Part shown: positions 34,631 to 44,279 of the stretch, piece by piece
Layout: every line of letters begins with the position of its first letter
How positions within the stretch are numbered: the stretch's first letter is position 1
NCBI RefSeq assembly: GCF_001277345.1
Contig: NZ_LIUT01000001.1
Span: 283,932 to 347,931 of the forward strand
Length of the DNA: 64,000 bases
Source: Paenibacillus solani
GTDB taxonomy: Bacteria; Bacillota; Bacilli; Paenibacillales; Paenibacillaceae
Direction: 5' to 3'
Notes under the pieces: generated by a model
What the model saw: the letters and a program-made list of their open reading frames with translations, nothing else
What the model was told of the DNA's origin: nothing
Database searches by the model: none
Position numbers and translations under genes: made by a program

Positions 34631-35983
34631 ATGAGTTTATTTGTTCGCGAGAAAGGATTCTACAAAAGCTTTTTCTGGCTGACGATAATAATCGGTATGC
34701 AGAACCTGATATCGGTCGGCGTAAATTTATCAGATAACGTCATGCTGGGAGGATACAGCGAATCGGCGTTATCCGGCGTTGCGCTCGCGAACCAGATTCA
34801 ATTTCTGCTGCATATGCTGGTGATGGGTGTGTGTGAAGGTTTGGTTATTATGTCCTCCAGGTTCTGGGGAGCGAAGGATTTGGGTACGATTCAAAAAGCT
34901 GCAAGCATCGGCATGCGCATGGCCATCCTTCTCAGCATCGTGCTATGGATCATCGTGTTCTTTTTCCCGGATGAAGTGCTGTCCTTGTTCACGAAGGAAC
35001 AAAGCGTCATCGCGGCTGGTGTGGAATATTTAAGAATCATTTGTTTCTCTTATATTTTCTTCGCTGTGACCAGCTCACTGCTGGCTTCGCTGCGAAGCGT
35101 GGAGACGGTAAAAATCGCCTTTGTAGTATCTCTATCCACTTTGGTCATCAATATCTGTCTGAATTATGTGCTCATCTATGGCCATTGGGGTTTCCCAGAG
35201 CTGGGCATAAGCGGATCGGCGATCGCCACACTGACGGCAAGAATTATTGAATGCCTGGTTGTTATCGTGTATGTGAAGCGATTTGATCGCAAAATCCAGC
35301 TGAAATTGCAGAACTTTCTGCAATTCGATCGGCAGCTCTTCAAGCAATATATCCGAGTGGGCTCACCCATACTGTTATCCAATACGATCTGGGGGCTTGC
35401 CATGGCTGCCCAGACCGCTATCTTAGGACATATGGGGGAGGCGGCGATCGCTGCCAACAGCATTGCTACAACGATTTTTCAGCTGGTGACGGTCATTGTA
35501 TACGCATCTGCCAGTGCAACAGCCGTGTTGATCGGGAAGACGATCGGTGAAGGATCAATGGACAAAATCGTATCCTATGCCAAGACGCTGCAGATTCTGT
35601 ATATCCTTCTCGGTCTGCTGACAGGAGCTGTGCTCTTTCTCATTAAAGATCTCGTCCTGGGCTTCTACTCCATATCCGATGAAGCGAAGACACTTGCACT
35701 GCATTTCATGACAGTATTGTCGATTACGGTTGTCGGCACAGCCTATCAGATGCCAGCCTTGACAGGTATCGTGCGCAGCGGTGGAGATACTCGGTTTGTA
35801 TTATATAATGATTTGATATTTATGTGGCTTATTGTACTGCCCTCCTCGGCACTGTGTGCGTTTGTGTTCAATCTGTCGCCGCTTGTCATATTCATATGTT
35901 TGAAGTCCGATCAGATTCTGAAGTGCTTTGTGGCGATCGTGAAGGTTAACCGATATAAATGGATACGAGCCTTCAATTCATGA
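34631..35983 (+). CDS. MATE-family multidrug exporter
   Basis: A 450-aa membrane protein with 12 predicted helices in two MatE halves (QNLISVGVNLSDNVMLGGYSE at the start of the first; SNTIWGLAMAAQTAILGHMGEAAIAANSIA in the second). Family members export drugs or metabolites by Na+ or H+ exchange. AGAAGGG lies before the ATG. A palindrome over the -10 box suggests a repressor, not encoded next door. Confidence 0.92.
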   Translation: MSLFVREKGFYKSFFWLTIIIGMQNLISVGVNLSDNVMLGGYSESALSGVALANQIQFLLHMLVMGVCEGLVIMSSRFWGAKDLGTIQKAASIGMRMAILLSIVLWIIVFFFPDEVLSLFTKEQSVIAAGVEYLRIICFSYIFFAVTSSLLASLRSVETVKIAFVVSLSTLVINICLNYVLIYGHWGFPELGISGSAIATLTARIIECLVVIVYVKRFDRKIQLKLQNFLQFDRQLFKQYIRVGSPILLSNTIWGLAMAAQTAILGHMGEAAIAANSIATTIFQLVTVIVYASASATAVLIGKTIGEGSMDKIVSYAKTLQILYILLGLLTGAVLFLIKDLVLGFYSISDEAKTLALHFMTVLSITVVGTAYQMPALTGIVRSGGDTRFVLYNDLIFMWLIVLPSSALCAFVFNLSPLVIFICLKSDQILKCFVAIVKVNRYKWIRAFNS

Positions 35984-36029
35984 AGAAAGCAATGGTTATC
36001 ATAGGATAAGGAAATTCATAGCGTAAAAA

Positions 36030-36062
36030 AAGAACCTCGGGAACGCGTGTCCCGGGGTTCTT
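36030..36062. terminator. Terminator between MATE and the LuxR regulator
   Basis: AAGAACC-TCGGG pairs with CCCGG-GGTTCTT. On the minus strand it is followed by seven T, so it chiefly ends the LuxR gene. Confidence 0.85.
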
Positions 36063-36078
36063 ATGTAGGGGTATGCGC

Positions 36079-38700
36079 TTAATCCTCCAGCAGGTTCAAT
36101 AACTGGGCTTTAACCAGAGCCTGTGTGCGTGTTGTCACGCCGAGCTTGCCGTACAGTCTGGACAAATACACCCGGATCGTTCCTTCGGACAAGCCGAGTG
36201 CAGCGGCCATCTGTTTATTGGCAGCACCTTGCCGGATCAGTCGCAGCAGATTCATCTCGTTCCGGTTCAGCTGTTCAGGAAGAGCTTGCGGGGATGTCTC
36301 GGCGGAAGAAATATTCGCTTCGGAACAACCCGGGAAATGCTCCACGAGTTTGCGTGCATATTCAAGCGTCTGCAGCCGCTCCGGACTCAAGCCGTCTTCC
36401 TGTTCGAGGCTTCTCGAATACAGCTGCAGCAGCTGGCACATCTCCTCTCCTTCGTCCAGGAAGGTACGGACATAACCGTTCTGCGCCCCCACACGCAAGG
36501 CTTCGCCAAGAAGATGAAGCGACTGCTGCCGTTGGCCGCGCTGATGTTCCAGCAGCGCTTGCAGGTTTGTGATTTCGATGATGCTGGATCGCTGCTGTTC
36601 GCGCTCGGCCTGAGGTTTCAACAGCTCCAGAAGTCGCAGCGCCTCGGTTTCCCTGCGCTGTCTGCCTAACATGCGAACTAACGCCAGGTATTCGGTTTCC
36701 CGGCTATAGGCAGGCTTGTCCTTGAGGGAAACCGGGAGCTCGGCCATTTCCTTCCTTGCTTCGGCTATGCGCCCCTCCCGGATATAGATCAAGCTCCTTA
36801 CGGCCTTTAATGGGGCGAGCCAAAGGCTCGATTTCCTGGAGTGCGTAGCGGAGCACGCTTCATCTAAAGCATAATGGGTAAGATGGAATTTGCCCTCTGC
36901 AGCGTACAACCTGGCTTCGGTAATATGCAGCGGCACGAACAGCCCCATCGTTTCTTTAGTGGGCGGCGCGTTTCGAATCTGCACCAGCAGCTGCCGGCAT
37001 TCTGCCAGCCGGTTCCATTCATAATACCCCTCGCATAAGGATTGTTTTACGTATAAGTTCATGAGGGAATGCTCCCACCCGTGAGATTCCATCACACCGG
37101 TAAACAGATGCGCGATTCTTTCCGTATCGGCGGAGAGAGCTCCCTTCATGCCGAGCGAGGTACGCCTGACGTAAGGCTCCCGCCGATTGTAATCGAACTG
37201 GTAGTATATCGGATTGTCAGGCATCAGATTGTCGAGGATGCCTTCGCTGAAAGCGAACCATTTGCCGAAGTCCCCGTTCAGAAAAACAAGATTGGACCGC
37301 ACAAACAAGATGCTGCTCATAAGCTGCTCCCTCCGGTCCGATGATCCAAGCGAAGCGCAGGCTTCTTCAATAAGGGACAGCATGCGCTCGGATCGCTCCA
37401 GATCTCCTGTCAATACCAAGATAAAGGCATGCATCAACGACATTTCGGGCGTCATCGGAAAGCTGGAGGGGATGCGGTCAAACCATTTCAGCAAAGTAGC
37501 AATCTCCCCAAGTTCGAGCACGGACTGTATATGTAACTCCAGCAAGTTCACGGCATGCTCGAAGTCCTGCGCTGCCAACATGTGGTCGATCGCATCATCC
37601 ATGGAGCCGATGGAGGCATAATACTGCCCGGCGAGCCGATGGCGCTTGGTATATTCCCCGTCAAACTCACGCTGAAGCAGATCGATCATAAACTGCGAAA
37701 ATAAATGATGGTAACGAAAAAAGGCATGATGTTCATCCAGCGGAACAAGAAACAGATTCAGCTTCTTAAGCTCCTCCAGCATCGGACGGCTGTCACTGAA
37801 ATCCGTAACGGCATCACAAACCTGCGGATGCAGTTCGGAAAGGACGGCGGTCTGGAGCAAAAAGGAGAATACGCCTGGAGATAGCTTGCTTACGACTTCC
37901 TGAAACAGATATTTGGAAACAAGAAGCGGATTTCCCTTCATATCATCCATGAATGCTTCCAGCCCACTGCCGGTTGACATGGTAAGCACGGCAAGCTGGA
38001 GCCCGGTAATCCAGCCTTCCGTTTGATTCCGTAACGTATCGAGCTGCATCGAAGTCACGCTGGGATGGCCGCCGTTTGATGCATGGCGAAAAAAACGCTC
38101 CGTCTCATCGTAGGTAAATTCAAGCTGCTTCATGCCGATAAGATGGACCTCATGGTTAACAACGCCCTTGATCGTGGGGAATGGAAGCTCGGTCCGTGAT
38201 GAGATGAATAGATGAATATGTTCGGGGAGGTAGTCGATCAAGTAGGAAATTCCTTCATGGATCGCCGTAAAGTGAATACTGTGCAAGTCCTCAAGAATGA
38301 GATTAAGGGGCTCGCTATCCTCGCATAATTCACCGATTATCGTATCCAGAAAGGTTTCAATCGAGGCGCTTGGCAGCAGCTGCGTAAGGTTCATGAGACG
38401 AGTTCCTTGCTGCTTCGGAAGAATCGAGGCCAGCGAGGCCGCAACGTATCTCCAAAAGCGGACAGGATCGTTATCCCGTTCATCCAGCGAAACCCAGGCG
38501 CATCGTTCGCCGACTTCATGAACCCATTGGGTGAGCAGCGTCGATTTGCCGTATCCGGCAGGCGCAATGAGGGCTGTCAGCTGTCCCCTATGGCCAGATG
38601 CCATATCCTGCAACAGCCGATCCCGGCGAATCAGATGCTCCTTCAGGCCGGGAAGGCTTATTTTCATTTTCAGAATGGGTGAGTCGTTTAGTAGTTTCAT
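36079..38700 (-). CDS. MalT-like LuxR-family ATP-dependent regulator
   Basis: A large (873 aa) LAL/STAND regulator. The N-terminal P-loop NTPase has Walker A APAGYGKSTLLTQW (~residues 45-58) and Walker B LNLILEDLHSI. TPR-like helical repeats fill the middle, and a LuxR HTH the last ~65 residues (NEMNLLRLIRQGAANKQMAAALGLSEGTIRVYLSRLYGKLG). ATG 38700 is chosen (GAGGG about 6 nt upstream). Proteins of this class oligomerise on binding an inducer and ATP. Divergent from the RCC1-SLH surface protein, which is its best candidate target. Confidence 0.9.
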   Translation of the reverse strand: MKLLNDSPILKMKISLPGLKEHLIRRDRLLQDMASGHRGQLTALIAPAGYGKSTLLTQWVHEVGERCAWVSLDERDNDPVRFWRYVAASLASILPKQQGTRLMNLTQLLPSASIETFLDTIIGELCEDSEPLNLILEDLHSIHFTAIHEGISYLIDYLPEHIHLFISSRTELPFPTIKGVVNHEVHLIGMKQLEFTYDETERFFRHASNGGHPSVTSMQLDTLRNQTEGWITGLQLAVLTMSTGSGLEAFMDDMKGNPLLVSKYLFQEVVSKLSPGVFSFLLQTAVLSELHPQVCDAVTDFSDSRPMLEELKKLNLFLVPLDEHHAFFRYHHLFSQFMIDLLQREFDGEYTKRHRLAGQYYASIGSMDDAIDHMLAAQDFEHAVNLLELHIQSVLELGEIATLLKWFDRIPSSFPMTPEMSLMHAFILVLTGDLERSERMLSLIEEACASLGSSDRREQLMSSILFVRSNLVFLNGDFGKWFAFSEGILDNLMPDNPIYYQFDYNRREPYVRRTSLGMKGALSADTERIAHLFTGVMESHGWEHSLMNLYVKQSLCEGYYEWNRLAECRQLLVQIRNAPPTKETMGLFVPLHITEARLYAAEGKFHLTHYALDEACSATHSRKSSLWLAPLKAVRSLIYIREGRIAEARKEMAELPVSLKDKPAYSRETEYLALVRMLGRQRRETEALRLLELLKPQAEREQQRSSIIEITNLQALLEHQRGQRQQSLHLLGEALRVGAQNGYVRTFLDEGEEMCQLLQLYSRSLEQEDGLSPERLQTLEYARKLVEHFPGCSEANISSAETSPQALPEQLNRNEMNLLRLIRQGAANKQMAAALGLSEGTIRVYLSRLYGKLGVTTRTQALVKAQLLNLLED

Positions 38701-38892
38701 AGGATACCCTCGCAATATACGAAACATTATTTTCACGGAAATTAAGTCGAGATAACTAGATTATATGAAAAAAAAGATGAAAAGTTAACGTTTGTCAATC
38801 GTTTTCCTCCCATAAATTTGATAGCATCCTTGGTGCCGCGGTCCCAATCGGGCCGCAGCTTTCATAACGTTGATGTAAGGAAGGAGGAGAAT

Positions 38893-41800
38893 ATGTTAAG
38901 GCGTACAGGAAAAATTCTGCTGTGTATGGCTTTGCTGCTGCTGCAGCTGGATGGGATAATGGGAAATCGCGAAGCTTTTGCGGCCGCGTCCGTTGCACCG
39001 AAGCTTGTTGCCGGGTACTATCATACAGCTTCGCTCGTAAGCAGCGGTGAAGTTTACTCATGGGGGTACGGAGACAGGGGACAGCTGGGTGACGGCACCT
39101 GGTATACCCGAACGACTCCGGTCAAGGCGAAGAATCTGAACCATGTCATCGACATCCACTCTGGCGTCCGCAGTACGATGGCGCTCCGACAGGACGGAAC
39201 AGTATGGACCTGGGGGGCTAACGAGAACGGACAGCTAGGAATTGGAACGATAACGAATGTGAACGCTCCCGCGCAAGTTACGGGTCTGAGCGGGATCAAG
39301 GCGATATCGGGCGGATTGGGCTATCACGGCATGGCGCTTTCAGAGAACGGCACCGTATGGACTTGGGGGAAAAACGACAGCGGCGAGCTGGGTAATGGAT
39401 CGACGATACAACAAAACACGCCGGTTCTGGTGACGGGTCTAAGTGATGTGACGGCGATTGCGGCAGGAGGATATTATAGTCTTGCCTTGAAATCGGATGG
39501 TACCGTGTGGGCCTGGGGTGTGAACGGAAACGGGGAGCTTGGCGATGGGACGACGACGGATCGATACGTTCCGGTGCAGGTTGCCGGACTGAGTGACGTC
39601 ATGGCGATCACAGCCGGGGGTTCCCATAGTTTGGCCGTTAAACAAGACGGCACCGTATGGGCTTGGGGAGTTAACACGTACGGCATGCTTGGAGACGGTA
39701 CGAGAACGCACCGGACGAGACCGGTGCAGGTTCGAAACTTGCAGCATATCGTTGCCGTTGCGGCAGGTGGTTATCACAGCCTTGCAGTGGACCAAGCAGG
39801 AAACGTATGGAGCTGGGGGGATAACAGTCAGAAGCAGCTTGGCCTGGGCTCGAATGCCTCAAGCCTCAGTCCGGTCCCTGTGCCAGGGATCGAGCAAGTT
39901 CGTGAAATTTCCGCCGGCGGCTTTCATAGCGTGGTCATGAAGAAGGATGGAACCGTCTGGGGATGGGGCTTGAATTCCGGAGGTCAGATCGGAGACGGGA
40001 CGTACAACAATACGAGGGAAATACCTACCCTGACAAAAGCCGTGCTGGATACCACGTCTCCGGATACGGGCAGCGGGAGTTTGAATCCGTACAGCATCAC
40101 GTCTGACTCCGTTGCATTGGAATGGCCGAAAGCCTCGGACAATATGACGGAGCAGCAAGAGCTGCAATATCTGTTGTATGTATCCGGCAGCCCGAATATC
40201 GGGGATGTCAGTCAAATGGAGAGGAATGGAAAGCCGAGCGGAAGCTACGAGGAGGATCAAACCGGACTTGTGGTAAACGGACTTACGGAGGGTACAGATT
40301 ATTATTTTAACGTCATAGCCAAAGATGCCGTTGGCAGGAAAAGCGCATACCGCATGCTGAAGGTGACAACCAAATGGCCGCAAATCTACTCGTTAACCTA
40401 TGACGGCAATGGACATACCACAGGGAATGTTCCGGTAAGCAGCGATCTGTTTGCCAGAGGTGACGAAACGGTCGTGGCAGGCAATACGCGGGGGCTCGGC
40501 AAGGATGGGTTTGTCTTCGCAGGCTGGAACTCAGAGGCTGACGGAAGCGGAATCGATTATCCTGCCGGCGGTAAGCTTATATTCGGTACGCAGGACGTCA
40601 CGTTGTATGCTCAGTGGAAGGAGATCCAGACACCAGACGAGCTTATAACTGTTTCGTACACGCCGTCACATCTGTCTGTAGGCGTTGAAAGAGATGCAAT
40701 CTTGCAGGTTGTCTTTAATGAAGAAGTGACAGCGGTATCCGGTAAATCGATTACGATTAGACTGGCTTCGGATCATCGCATCGTCGAAACCATCGATGCT
40801 GCCGATGCAGGGAGCGTCACGATTATCGGGAACACGGTGAGCATAGATCCGCTGAACGAATTTGATGCAGGGACGGTCTATTACGTTGAGATCGAGCAGG
40901 GGGCTTTTACCAGTAACCATTCGGGTGCCAGCTATGCCGGCATTCAGGGAGCTGACACCTGGAGCTTTACGGTCAGAGAGAATGAGGCTCCGGTGTATGA
41001 TGCTACTTTGCAAGCATTGGCGCTTTCTTCGTCGAGCGGGGAGGTCCCACTGAGCCCTGAATTCGCCAGAGATCACTATGAGTACAATGCGCAGATCGCG
41101 AGCGATACGGATGGTCTCACGGTGACGGCGCAGGTGTATGATGCAAGGGCGACGGTAACAGCCAGCGTGTACGGGGAAGCCGGGGATTTGGTATGGGGAC
41201 CGATAGATCTCGTCTCCGGTCAGGAGAGCCCATCCCTCCCTGTCGCCGAAGGCAGCCAGGTCATCGAGGTCGTGGTGACGACCCCTGACGGCCAGCATCT
41301 GAATTACAGAACGATGGTGAGTAGGGCTTCATCCGGAGGCGGTGGCGGAACGCCTGAAGAACCGGAAGGTTCGTCGCCAGAAGGTTCATCCCCAGGAGCT
41401 TCGACGCCAGGAGATACCGGCCAAGGAGCGGTTATACCAGGCCCATCGGGCAATGCCACACCTTCGAATAGAGTGGACTTCAAAGTTACGATAAACGATG
41501 AATCACAGAAAGGGATGGTTACAGGTTTGTTCCATGAGGCCAATGGACATACCGTCGTATCGATGAAATTGGATACGGCTAAGCTGGAAGCCCGTTTAAA
41601 GACAGTGGACTACAATCCGGTAATCGTCATCTCGCTGGCACGGCCCGCGGATCAGGTCTCCTTGGAAACAAGCGGAGCTGCTCTTGATCTGCTGAAAGCC
41701 AAGCAGGGTGCCATTGAAATCCGGTCAGCGCTTGGTCATTTCCATGTTCCTGCGGCTTTGATGGCATCATCGCGCTGGCACGCGCCAGGAAACACGGATT

Positions 41801-42774
41801 TGCCGACTGCGGATCAAATTTCGGTAACCCTGTCGATGGCTGGCAGCGACGCTGCCAAGGTAGAGGCCGTTAAGAAGGCCGCGCTGCAATCCGGCACTAC
41901 GCTTGTCGGTTTGCCTATCGTGTTTGAAATTACGGCTAAAGCTCAGGAAACGGCACTACAGTTAGATCCATTCCCGCAATATATGAAGCAGCGAATCATT
42001 TGGCCGCAGGGAATGTCGGACCAGATGACAACGGCTGTCTTGCTGGATCGAAACGGCAACTTTCACCCGATCCCGACGCGTTTCGAGCTGAAGGAGGATG
42101 GAAGCAGCGAGGCGATTCTGCACCGCTTCGCAGCAGGTACGGTTGCTTTCATCTCTCATCAAGTGCGTGTTGCTGATGTATCATTCCACTGGTCCAAGGA
42201 TGCGGTGAGTGATCTTGCTTCGCGAATGATCCTGAACGGAACCGGACTTGACGAGTCTTGGACAGACACCAACGTGGATCAGCTCGCGGCGATACATTTC
42301 GCGCCAAATGCACAAGTGAGCCGTGCAGAGTTTGCCGCCATGATTGTGAGGGCGCTCGGCTTGGATGGGGTGCAGGTCGGAGCACCTGCTTTTCAGGACG
42401 TCGGCGCCGACGATTGGTATAACGGCGTCATAACGCAAGCCGTTCAGTATGAGCTTCTTCAGGGCTATGAGGACGGCAGTTTCAGGCCAGCCCAAGGCAT
42501 CACGCGTCAAGAAGCCATGGCGGTGATGGCGAGAGTGATGAAGCTGGCGGGAATAACGAATGCAGTGAATGAGGTGGAAGCGGCAGCCGTCCTCTCCCCT
42601 CACCAGGACCTTGAAGAACTGTCCGATTGGGCCAAACCGGCTGCGGCCGTCCTTTTGAAACATGGAATTGTCCTGGGATCCGGCGCAGGGCTTAAGCCGC
42701 TCCAGAAGCTATCCCGTGGCGAAGCTGCGGTCATGCTGCAGCGGTTATTGAAGGGGTCAGAGCTGATCAATTGA
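38893..42774 (+). CDS. S-layer-anchored surface protein with RCC1 propeller
   Basis: A secreted multidomain protein (1293 aa). Domains by approximate residue: signal peptide 1-33; seven RCC1 repeats 36-385 (each with WGxNxxGxLGDGT), enough for a complete seven-bladed propeller; fibronectin-III-like 390-495; InlB B-repeat 500-576 (YDGNGHTTG...FAGWNSEADGSG...LYAQW); Big_5-like domain 583-695; cadherin-like beta-sandwich 698-812; Gly/Pro/Ser-rich linker 813-858; unassigned domain 859-1092; three SLH domains 1095-1290 for binding cell-wall polysaccharide. ATG 38893 has GGAAGGAGGAG before it; the longer frame lacks a signal. Likely an adhesin or glycan-binding surface protein. Divergent from a MalT-like regulator. 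Confidence 0.92.
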   Translation: MLRRTGKILLCMALLLLQLDGIMGNREAFAAASVAPKLVAGYYHTASLVSSGEVYSWGYGDRGQLGDGTWYTRTTPVKAKNLNHVIDIHSGVRSTMALRQDGTVWTWGANENGQLGIGTITNVNAPAQVTGLSGIKAISGGLGYHGMALSENGTVWTWGKNDSGELGNGSTIQQNTPVLVTGLSDVTAIAAGGYYSLALKSDGTVWAWGVNGNGELGDGTTTDRYVPVQVAGLSDVMAITAGGSHSLAVKQDGTVWAWGVNTYGMLGDGTRTHRTRPVQVRNLQHIVAVAAGGYHSLAVDQAGNVWSWGDNSQKQLGLGSNASSLSPVPVPGIEQVREISAGGFHSVVMKKDGTVWGWGLNSGGQIGDGTYNNTREIPTLTKAVLDTTSPDTGSGSLNPYSITSDSVALEWPKASDNMTEQQELQYLLYVSGSPNIGDVSQMERNGKPSGSYEEDQTGLVVNGLTEGTDYYFNVIAKDAVGRKSAYRMLKVTTKWPQIYSLTYDGNGHTTGNVPVSSDLFARGDETVVAGNTRGLGKDGFVFAGWNSEADGSGIDYPAGGKLIFGTQDVTLYAQWKEIQTPDELITVSYTPSHLSVGVERDAILQVVFNEEVTAVSGKSITIRLASDHRIVETIDAADAGSVTIIGNTVSIDPLNEFDAGTVYYVEIEQGAFTSNHSGASYAGIQGADTWSFTVRENEAPVYDATLQALALSSSSGEVPLSPEFARDHYEYNAQIASDTDGLTVTAQVYDARATVTASVYGEAGDLVWGPIDLVSGQESPSLPVAEGSQVIEVVVTTPDGQHLNYRTMVSRASSGGGGGTPEEPEGSSPEGSSPGASTPGDTGQGAVIPGPSGNATPSNRVDFKVTINDESQKGMVTGLFHEANGHTVVSMKLDTAKLEARLKTVDYNPVIVISLARPADQVSLETSGAALDLLKAKQGAIEIRSALGHFHVPAALMASSRWHAPGNTDLPTADQISVTLSMAGSDAAKVEAVKKAALQSGTTLVGLPIVFEITAKAQETALQLDPFPQYMKQRIIWPQGMSDQMTTAVLLDRNGNFHPIPTRFELKEDGSSEAILHRFAAGTVAFISHQVRVADVSFHWSKDAVSDLASRMILNGTGLDESWTDTNVDQLAAIHFAPNAQVSRAEFAAMIVRALGLDGVQVGAPAFQDVGADDWYNGVITQAVQYELLQGYEDGSFRPAQGITRQEAMAVMARVMKLAGITNAVNEVEAAAVLSPHQDLEELSDWAKPAAAVLLKHGIVLGSGAGLKPLQKLSRGEAAVMLQRLLKGSELIN

Positions 42775-42855
42775 ACTGGCGGTGGAAGCAGGCCGACGTT
42801 GAAGGAATTTAACGAATTCGTATGTTGCTTTATGTAATAGAAAACATACATTAGG

Positions 42856-42881
42856 AGGATGCCTAACGGCATCCTTTTTAT
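42856..42881 (+). terminator. Terminator of the surface-protein gene
   Basis: AGGATGCC-TAAC-GGCATCCT followed by TTTTTA. Confidence 0.92.
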
Positions 42882-43053
42882 ATTAAATAGAGAGAAGCCA
42901 GGTTTGCACGATGCCAGGAACTTGAAAATAATGCGTTTTCATCTCGGATTCATGCCGGAGTCGTGTGATTAAATGTTGGTAATTTCCGAACAATATCGTC
43001 ATTCTGACAGGGGAATGTTCTGTGATACGTGCAGTTTTCACCCATTTTTTTGC

Positions 43054-43124
43054 TATAATAGACATTAAACTACATAAAACGCTAAAATTTTTACTTTGAC
43101 AACTGCCTGTCTATGCCATAGGAT
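43054..43124 (+). promoter_or_regulatory. Tandem promoters of the nucleoside importer operon
   Basis: P1: extended -10 TGCTATAAT, box at 43054-43059, without a clear -35. P2: TTGACA (43096-43101), 17 bp, TAGGAT (43119-43124). P2 is 43 bp before the BMP start codon. Confidence 0.65.
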
Positions 43125-43166
43125 AATAGTATAAAAAGTGCACATCTAGGGGGATTAGGTCAGGAA

Positions 43167-44210
43167 ATGAAAAAGACATGGTCAATTCTATTAACACTCG
43201 TACTATCCGTTGGATTGCTTGCAGGTTGCGGCAACAATGATAAGGCTGCTGATAGCGGCTCTGCTAATGGCGGTTCAGAAGGATCTAAAGATAAGAAACG
43301 TATCGCACTAGTCATGCCTGAGAAGATCGGCGTCAACCCATTCTTTGCCTTGATGGACGAAGGTCTGAAGAAAGCTGCTGCTGACTTCGACATCGAAGTA
43401 AAAACGATTGAATCGACAGACCCGGCCACGATTGAGCAGAACCTGCGCACGGCCGTAGCCGAGAAATATGATCTGATTATTACATCCACTTTCCAAATGG
43501 AAGATGCATTGAAGAAGGTGGCACCGGAAAATCCGGATGTTCCTTTTGCTATTATCGATACAGTCGTAGATCTGCCGAATGTACGCAGTGTTGGATTCCG
43601 TGAGCATGAGGCGGCTTATCTTCTTGGAGCTGCAGCGGGATTGGCAACCAAGACGAACAAGGTCGGTAACGTTGTGGCAAACGACATTCCAATTATGCAC
43701 AAATACATGACCGGCTTTGAAGAAGGCGCGAAATCGGTCAATCCTAATGTTGAGATTTTCGTAAACTTCGTAGGAGCATTTGACGATCCGGCCAAAGCGA
43801 AGGAGCTCGCGCTCCTGCAGAATTCTAAAGGTGCGGACTTCGTAGCAGGCATGTCTGCTGTTGGCGACCTGGGCGTATTCGAAGCGGCGAAAGAGAAGGG
43901 CTTCTACACTTCCGGACAAGATACGGATAACACAGGGACGGATCCTGAGCATGTGGTGCTTGCGCAATTGAAAGGAACAGACGCTGTTGTATATGAAACG
44001 ATCAAGGATTTTGTAGAAGGAAAATTCACATTCGATACTCGTGAGTACGGCTTGAAGGAAGGCGCGGTAGGTCTTACTTACGTAACTCATGAGAGCAAAA
44101 CACCGCTTAACCCATTCATTGGACAAGACATCGTGGATCAGCTCAAGGTGATTTCCGACGATATTATCGCTGGAAAAATTAAAGTAACCAACGCATTGGA
44201 ACAAAATTAG
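43167..44210 (+). CDS. BMP-family nucleoside-binding lipoprotein
   Basis: Lipoprotein of 347 aa with lipobox LLAGC, anchored outside the membrane. It belongs to the basic membrane protein (PnrA/Med/BmpA) family of nucleoside-binding proteins. Landmarks: KKRIALVMPEKIGVNPFFALMDEGLKKAA, the VRSVGFREHEAAYLLGAAAGLATKTNKVG core and GADFVAGMSAVGDLGVFEAAKEKG. First gene of an operon with the ATPase and two permeases, and with a nucleoside phosphorylase downstream. It would capture purine and/or pyrimidine nucleosides. Confidence 0.93.
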   Translation: MKKTWSILLTLVLSVGLLAGCGNNDKAADSGSANGGSEGSKDKKRIALVMPEKIGVNPFFALMDEGLKKAAADFDIEVKTIESTDPATIEQNLRTAVAEKYDLIITSTFQMEDALKKVAPENPDVPFAIIDTVVDLPNVRSVGFREHEAAYLLGAAAGLATKTNKVGNVVANDIPIMHKYMTGFEEGAKSVNPNVEIFVNFVGAFDDPAKAKELALLQNSKGADFVAGMSAVGDLGVFEAAKEKGFYTSGQDTDNTGTDPEHVVLAQLKGTDAVVYETIKDFVEGKFTFDTREYGLKEGAVGLTYVTHESKTPLNPFIGQDIVDQLKVISDDIIAGKIKVTNALEQN

Positions 44211-44279
44211 TTCTCACCTGGACCGGCTGCGCATGAGCAGTCGGTCTTTCATTCAGAAGCGAAAGGAAGGCATGACTCA

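Larger units (their letters stand above)
42775..43166. other. Intergenic region before the nucleoside importer
   Basis: Contains the surface-protein terminator (42856-42881) and two + strand promoters for the BMP gene, described separately. No purine riboswitch core was found. A 60-codon minus-strand frame (42883-43065) has no ribosome binding site. Confidence 0.6.

Noticed and set aside
42883..43065. 60-codon minus-strand frame before the BMP gene
   Set aside because: No ribosome binding site; its start overlaps the + strand TATAAT box.
43000..43166. Purine riboswitch before the nucleoside importer
   Set aside because: No conserved junction or paired stems of that aptamer could be found.
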